This document shows, piece by piece, positions 58,517 through 64,000 of a stretch of 64,000 nucleotides of DNA. The notes beneath the pieces are model-generated. The model saw nothing but the letters and a program-made list of their open reading frames with translations, was not told where the DNA came from and did no database searches. The stretch covers positions 84,903 through 148,902 of the forward strand of contig JALMLS010000279.1 of assembly GCA_038496445.1 (NCBI GenBank). Direction: 5' to 3'. This DNA comes from Trichosphaerium sp. ATCC 40318 (Eukaryota > Discosea > Flabellinia > Trichosidae). A program made the translations under genes and the position numbers. Position 1 is the first letter of the stretch, and each line of letters opens with the position of its first letter.

Positions 58517-59343
58517 ATTGTATGGCATTGATAACATAATATTATGTTGTGCTTCGATAGTTCCGCTCACAAGAAGAGCCTAAAAATAAATAAATAGTAT
58601 ATCACTTAAAACCTTGTTTCTCGTTTGAACAACAAATCAGTAACAGTTTCTAGAAAAATTCTGGGTCCATTTTCGTACTTTACGCTCCTTGTAGCGCAAC
58701 ATAAAAAAGTCGAATACCTATTATATAAGTATTGTTTGAAACAGTGAAGTTTTAAAATATTGTAATTTTCACTATTTCAGTTTCCCATACCATCTCTAGT
58801 GCTTTTAGCTCATTGAAAACTCTACCGCGTACAGTTTGCGTAGTAAAATTTGCGATTATTCTTCCTCAATTGAAACTTACATTGAAAATTTTGTTATCAC
58901 TAAGGTGCGTAAGTCATACTATGAAGGATAGCATTGTCACGCATATAGTTCACATTGCTATATATCTACACCATTTGCAGAAGTGTCAGATCTTGCTAGA
59001 TCTGCTAAACCAAAGTTACAATAAAAACTAAGTCACTTTTTTTCCCTTAAGTGACGCAATGAACTATGTAAGTGGCTATTGAATGAATGCAATCAAATAG
59101 AACGATAACAACAGTAGTTACATACATAACATAAGGAAGAAGGAGAACGCAAGCGTAGTATGCCAGAACTGGCAATTCTTGCCATATCTGCTAAAAATGG
59201 TAAAAAGCACAATCTAACATACTTGACTGATACAAAAATAAAATGCGATTCTGGTACGGACAATAATAACACGTGTTAGTTTATTTATGAAGTCGCAGCC
59301 ATTAAACTCCATCATTTCTCAGATATCCTTTGGTTGTCTGACG
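58517..59343. other. Intergenic region
   Basis: The first 90 bp or so belong to the inverted duplication. Nothing further is recognised. Confidence 0.45.
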
Positions 59344-59916
59344 TTATAACGTATCACGCTGATCTGTATGACATGTTTGTAGGGCGTCCCTACATTCTTG
59401 AAGATCTTCTCCATTTTCGTTACAATCATTGTACTCTTTAGTACAAGTATGTGGTAGTGCAGGGTCTGAGGTATGATGTGGTGTTGATTTTGAGTCAGAG
59501 TCTTTTTGGCAATCTTTAAAATCACGTAAACATTGGTTTCTCCCATCAACTGTACTTGATTTAAAACACGCTTGGAAGTTGTGTCGGCATTTGACGAACC
59601 AGTTGATATCTGAGTCTTCAGATGTTACCACATCGTTTGGTTGATATGTCAGCGTATCTGTAGGCTTATCTGTTTGGTCTTGGCTACAAGCTACAATGCA
59701 CATGTTGCGAATTGTTTTTCTTTGCGTACTAGAAGCACCAGAAGCAAGGATAGCCATACAATCATCTATACAAGGAGTACTAGTTTCTCGGCACTACATT
59801 AAAGAGTAAATTCAACATTGGGTCCTATTTTCAATTGCTATTGTTACCGTACGAAAGAATACAACGCAAGTAAGGATAATACCAATGAAAGAAAGTACTA
59901 GCGATAACTGATTCAT
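59344..59916 (-). CDS. Secreted Cys-rich protein with CxxxC/Cx6C pairs
   Basis: Two exons. The first gives a signal peptide (MNQLSLVLSFIGIILTCVVF, ATG at 59916). After an intron (GTACGG...CCGAG) the mature part reads TSTPCIDDCMAILASG, NMCIVACSQDQTDKPTD, FVKCRHNFQACFKSS, QCLRDFKDCQKDSDSKS, CTKEYNDCNENGEDLQECRD and ALQTCHTDQRDTL*. Cysteines come in pairs spaced by three to six residues, suggesting disulfide-stapled helical hairpins. Family unknown. Similar in kind to the protein at 26082-26546, which has a different repeat insert. Confidence 0.68.
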
Positions 59917-60981
59917 AGGTTTTCAGTTCTATATAACGTTGTCTCCCCACCACAGACTAAGTGAATACAAAGTGAGGTCTTAATGTTGTAAAACAGGTTT
60001 TTAAGCTTGTCGTGCACGCGCCAGTCTGAGAAAATGTCCATTGTGAATTGGCTTCGTAAATGCATTCAACCACAACAGCGAAAGACACACTTATATAAAC
60101 TAGACTAACCAACAACCCCCAAAAAGGTGGCGTGAAAATCACGTGTTTAAGCGAGATTTTCCAACTTTCAAAAAATACGACGTGGCGTGATTTGAATAAT
60201 ATTTCTCCGCTCGGGTATGAAACTATCTTTCAGTGTTTGTGCGTCAATAGCCCATGTATCAGTCGTAGGTACGTTTTTTGGTGGCGTTTTAGTTTTTTTG
60301 CCCAATTGCTTTTATGTTCACGCGTCAACGTACAAGGCTAATATTTAATCATTAGATAATAGAATAATTTTTTTGTAGCTTTATCTTCAGTATATTTAAT
60401 TCGCTTCTGTGTAGTCTGAGACTGAGATTTTTTTTTCCCAAATGAAGTATTTCGAGCGAACTAGAATTTATTTTTAGACGGATGTCTAGCCTGTTGCTAC
60501 CTGAAAATGTTTGTATCACTTCACTAGATTTCACGTTATGTTATTGTAATACTACAAAAAAAGGGCACGCTAGACACAGCCGCATTCTCCTACTGTTGGT
60601 ATTGTAGCGCCAGTTTTTCCTTTGGTACTTCCATTGTGAGTTGAACCTACTTCGCTGTATGTGAACCAACCAACATTTTATTGGCGCTTTGCGTCAACAC
60701 GTGATTTGAAAAACTTAAGACTATGCACAGCATGGAACTTCTAGCTGCATTAACCTGATATCGGGTTTTTGCTGAATGACACAATGTGGAGAGAAAAGAT
60801 CAATATCCTTACCAGCAAAAGCTACACCATGTAATCATTATAGACCGAGCTAAAAAACCGATTTAAACGCCCAACAAGTTATTATCTTTGCTTGTGTACA
60901 TACAAACGAAACAATGGGTCAGTTTGTTCTTTCCCTGTTGTCTTCTTATTAATACTCATCTGGTAGGATAGAATTGGCTAT
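59917..60981. other. Intergenic region
   Basis: No gene recognised. CACGTG motifs lie at 60140-60145 and 60698-60703. A GTG-started minus-strand frame at 59957-60142 has no ATG and no clear role. Confidence 0.4.
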
Positions 60982-61473
60982 TTAACAGAGTGAAGATATT
61001 TCTTGCTGATCAAACAAGTGTTCTTCTGAAGGTAGAAACCTTTCGTATGCTGTAAGGACGTACCCCTTGTAAAGTTTGTGAGTGTACTCCAACCAACACT
61101 TGTTCTGGCTTGTGGTTTGATGTGGAACTACTCTTGCTTGCCCAGCAGGCCAAGAATGTGAAAATCTGTACGGATCAACCAAAACCTTTCGGTCGTTTTC
61201 GATTAGCACAAATCGTATTAGACCTGACCCACTCACACCTAGGAATGCGATGAACTTGTACAACAAGAAATATCTACTGTGGTGGTGTTACTGAATGTCT
61301 CGGATATGTTTGTGGTGCTTTTGTAAGCGGCGAAATGTGTTCAAACTTGCCAATGTGTCACATGAAGGATTACGCTCAAGCAACATGTGATCTTTCTGGA
61401 TCATCTCCACAATGAAATGTGTAATTGAAAACGAAGGAGATGGGAAAGAGACTGCAAACCAAATACATATCAA
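60982..61473 (-). CDS. Possible uncharacterised gene fragment
   Basis: Two neighbouring minus-strand frames have protein-like composition: ICIWFAVSFPSPSFSITHFI...KHHKHIRDIQ and YKFIAFLGVSGSGLIRFVLI...YRFSHSWPAGQARVVPHQTT, ending SEEHLFDQQEISSLC*. No intron of normal size joins them and no family is recognised. It may be a real short gene or a relic. Confidence 0.25.
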
Positions 61474-63061
61474 TGAGAGGCTGTTGTTTAAACTTCTCAG
61501 CCGCTAATTGGGCCAGTTTTGCAGTTACATGTTCGTTACTTTTTAGAAATTTAAAAACTTAGATTTATTGAACCACATTATTAAGCAGTACAGATACAAA
61601 CTCGTTTGTAGACAAAAATAAAGAGAAACTTCCCAAAAAGTGCTATCAAGAATTCTATTGATTTCGAACGCAAGGATTAATTAACTTTCTTATTTTGACG
61701 AATGCTTATAGTGGTCAAGGTTATGCTATCGTAAACGAATTTTTACTGAAGAGTTACCGCTTGAGTTTGTTGGCATTGCTGCCATAGCTGTAGTTGACAA
61801 AGAAAGGAGATGTCATTTGATTTAAGCTGTGATTTCTTTATATTATAGGCAGGCGCTAGGCCTGTACCCTCTTTAGTTTTTTACAAAGAGAGCAAGAGAC
61901 GTTCAACATGCCTATGCATTCGAACAACTTCCATTGACCCAATGTTCGCGGCTAAAAAAATAGAACGTCTCTCAGTTCTTGGGTGACCGTGAAGTCATAT
62001 TTCAAAGAAGTTACTTTTAATCTCTACAAACAGTTTAATGTACACTTGTTTTGATAAAAAAAGTATGGAACATACATCTCAAGTTATCTTGTAATCATAT
62101 ATTCATTGAGGTGTTTATTGGGCATTTAAAACGGCAGATTTTGTTGACATGTATCATCCTTAATTTTTGTCAGTTTTCTATCACCCAGAAATATTTTCCT
62201 GTTCCCTATTGATCCTCCTTACCTCCCTTTCAGGTGCACCCTTACGTATCTTCAGACACGTTTGTAAGTCTACATTCGTTTGATTTCATGCAAAAACGCT
62301 TTGAAAGTTCTGAATGATAAGAAACAGCTTTCGAACTGTTTTTCACTGAATGTACTCACTTCACAGCGCTGTCTTTGCTTTAAACTTCTCTGGGTTTATA
62401 TAAAAGCTACCTGAGAAGGTTTTATAACAAAGACACTGACTACGCAAGGACTACACGTGACCCAAATTGTTATAAGCTAAACGACATGAACAGGCAAATG
62501 AAAATAAACATCGGTTTAGCAATAATTTGTAATTCGAAACGAGAGTCCATTACTAGAAATTCATTGGGTCTATTATGCTTTACCAACTTCAAAACAAAAG
62601 TCTGGGCATGTCTGAGTAAAACTCTAAGGGTGCTAAATACCTTGGAGAATCACTAATTGAATACATGAACCCCTACCCTCGTTCATTCCTTTACATGAAC
62701 TTGTTTTATGTCCTACCGTACTTGTTTGAAATCCAAGTCTACTCCCTCAACTCATTAAAGTATGTCTGAACTCTTTTATTACAAGATACAAACACCATTG
62801 AACTTTTCTTAGTGTATGAACGAAGCAACTGAATGAACAATCCGCTAACTTTTTCGCATAAGTTCGTACAACGTGTTACAGAGTTTATGCTCCCCTACCA
62901 GCAGTAAATAATTGCCAACAATATACTAATATATACACGTGACGCTTTTATTTTTGAGAATTTAACAAACAAGAAATAAAGGAAGGAGTAGATGCTTGTA
63001 CAATTGTTCTAATTTACTGTTCTTTTTTTTTTTTACGGTTTTTTTTTTTGCTTGTTTTGAC
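61474..63061. other. Long gene-poor region with an isolated TATA box and short ORF
   Basis: Mostly without coding signal. A strong TATA-like TATATAAAAG at 62397-62406, a CACGTGA at 62454-62460 and a 56-codon plus-strand ORF at 62486-62656 (MNRQMKINIGLAIICNSKRE...) line up in promoter order. The ORF lacks recognisable features. It could be a small gene, the first exon of one, or chance. Confidence 0.35.
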
Positions 63062-64000
63062 TTACGAGAGGTATGATGTCAATTGTATTAACTGGTTCAT
63101 ATTAATAGTTATCCAACCACTTCTATTCTTGTCATTATACTCAAACATTGATCTACAGTGTGCAATATGCGCCGCAAACTAGATAAAAGTGTTAAAACAG
63201 AAAGCGAGAAAAAAACGAGAATGGCACTGTCAGCTGAATGTTCCAAAAATAACCTTACCATTAAGAATTCATTCCAAGATAATCCTGTACGAGATGTATC
63301 ATATTTATGAAGTAATTCAAGAGTAGTATCAAGCGTAACAAATCCAAAACCAGCCTACAAAAAAAAAATTAACAAAAAACACAGAAAAACACTCAAAACT
63401 TGACATGTCATCAATTTCTTTGAATACAATCCAGCACAAAACACGTGTATAGAAAAAAATAAAATTCTGGTTTTCTTACAAAGTGGATTTGGAAGAAACA
63501 GGCTGTCTATGACCAAAGACTGTAAAGAAAAAAAAACAAATAAAACTCACATTGTTCAAAGCGGAATGAATCTCTCTTGCTTCAATCCTACCGGAACGAT
63601 CCGCATCCGCTGTAATAAAGGCTGTACGCATCCTGTTTATGAATTGATGCATAGAAGCATACTCCTACAAGTTGCATAAGCAAACGAACGCGCAAGAACA
63701 ACTGTTCCGTAAGAAAAGCACTGTGTTTTTACAACACGTACTGGAAAGTCTATTGCACCATTTCTATCCTTGTCAAATACTTTAACGAGCTTTGCAGCAG
63801 CTACAGTACCAAGCTGAACGCCATTGAACGTAACTAAAAGCGTTAACAAGGGTTTACAATGGCGGTTAAGTCAAAAAAGGCAATACTGGTTTGTTTGAGT
63901 TTGAAGTAACGAAACCAGTTATCAATGTGGGTTTTTAGGGCGTTTGATGAAATACGCGGACAAATAGCTTGTTTGATTTATATTTTACCTTGTTGTAGTT
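63062..64000 (-). CDS. Penta-EF-hand calcium-binding protein (ALG-2/peflin-like), 5' end beyond the window
   Basis: Calcium sensor of the PEF family. From the right edge inward: GTVAAAKLVKVFDKDRNGAI (first visible EF loop DKDRNGAIDF), EYASMHQFINRMRTAFITAD with loop DADRSGRIEAREIHSALNN, AGFGFVTLDTTLELLHKYDT with loop DTSRTGLSWNEF, then AHCRSMFEYNDKNRSGWITI with loop NDKNRSGWI, ending QLTSYLS* at 63062. The order and the GWITI/ALNNAG features match PDCD6/sorcin-type proteins. One intron of about 200 nt (63347-63552) is longer than the local norm. The N-terminal helix and start lie past the right edge or in unclear sequence at 63850-64000. Confidence 0.82.

Larger units (their letters stand above)
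56262..58610. repeat. Inverted duplication, copy 2
   Basis: Reverse-complement match of 29863-31868. It carries the paralogous nuclear-protein gene and a perfect version of the palindromic element. Divergence is moderate: exons align throughout, with small indels in exons and introns. Confidence 0.85.

Noticed and set aside
63480-63522. Small extra exon in the EF-hand gene
   Set aside because: It would put the next EF-hand exon out of frame. Joining SALNN directly to AGFGFVTLD keeps the frame and matches the PEF pattern.

Overview
The window is intron-rich nuclear DNA of a microbial eukaryote, AT-leaning by eye. Genes lie close together on both strands. Almost every gene is cut by short introns of about 37-100 nt. 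Donors are often GTACG, acceptors TAG or CAG, and a few introns are GC-AG. Poly-A/poly-T runs are common and no prokaryotic signals are seen. I could not place the organism from sequence alone. The mix (sedolisin, CBM6-linked metzincins, GPI-type surface proteins with Pro/Thr stalks, an Mutator-like transposase, many LRR/F-box pieces) fits a free-living phagotrophic or secretory protist, or an early-branching fungus-like lineage.

Layout. 0.3-3.6 kb: a minus-strand protein with acidic LD-like motifs and a calpain-III/C2-like C-terminus. 4.3-6.2 kb: eIF4A. 6.4-6.8 kb: a frameshifted F-box/LRR relic. 7.2-9.9 kb: a phospholipid:diacylglycerol acyltransferase (PDAT/LRO1 type). 10.1-10.6 kb: a small unknown gene. 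11.5-25 kb: a tandem duplication of a two-gene unit, a secreted metzincin with three CBM6-like modules (plus strand) followed by a mitochondrial-type acyl-CoA synthetase (minus strand). In the first copy the synthetase is reduced to fragments and a truncated GPI-type gene sits inside it; the second copy is complete. 25-29.3 kb: a glutaredoxin with a signal peptide, a small Cys-rich secreted protein and an arylsulfatase. 30-32.3 kb: a putative nuclear coiled-coil protein plus a zinc-finger relic and an LRR relic. 32.8-35 kb: a type-B carboxylesterase. 35.5-39.1 kb: a multi-intron Mutator-like (MULE) transposase gene with a SWIM finger. 39.3-41.7 kb: an LRR gene and an F-box/LRR gene. 42.6-51 kb: a Lys-rich membrane protein, Mediator subunit MED1, a Sec14-GOLD protein and an ACOT9-type thioesterase. 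51.4-56.1 kb: a YHYH-domain surface protein, a weak unknown gene and a sedolisin protease. 56.3-58.6 kb: an inverted second copy of the 29.9-31.9 kb block, ending in a 196-bp near-perfect palindrome. 59.3-59.9 kb: a second Cys-rich secreted protein. The right end is sparse and closes with a penta-EF-hand gene cut by the window edge.

Two functional groupings stand out. Lipid metabolism: PDAT, acyl-CoA synthetase, acyl-CoA thioesterase, Sec14-GOLD. Secreted or lysosomal hydrolysis: two CBM6 metzincins, sulfatase, carboxylesterase, sedolisin. The neighbourhood looks like an ordinary eukaryotic gene mixture rather than a dedicated cluster. The most unusual content is structural: a decaying tandem duplication, an inverted duplication whose two copies differ by one intron, the palindromic element shared by both copies, scattered LRR relics of one subfamily, and a marked excess of CACGTG sites.
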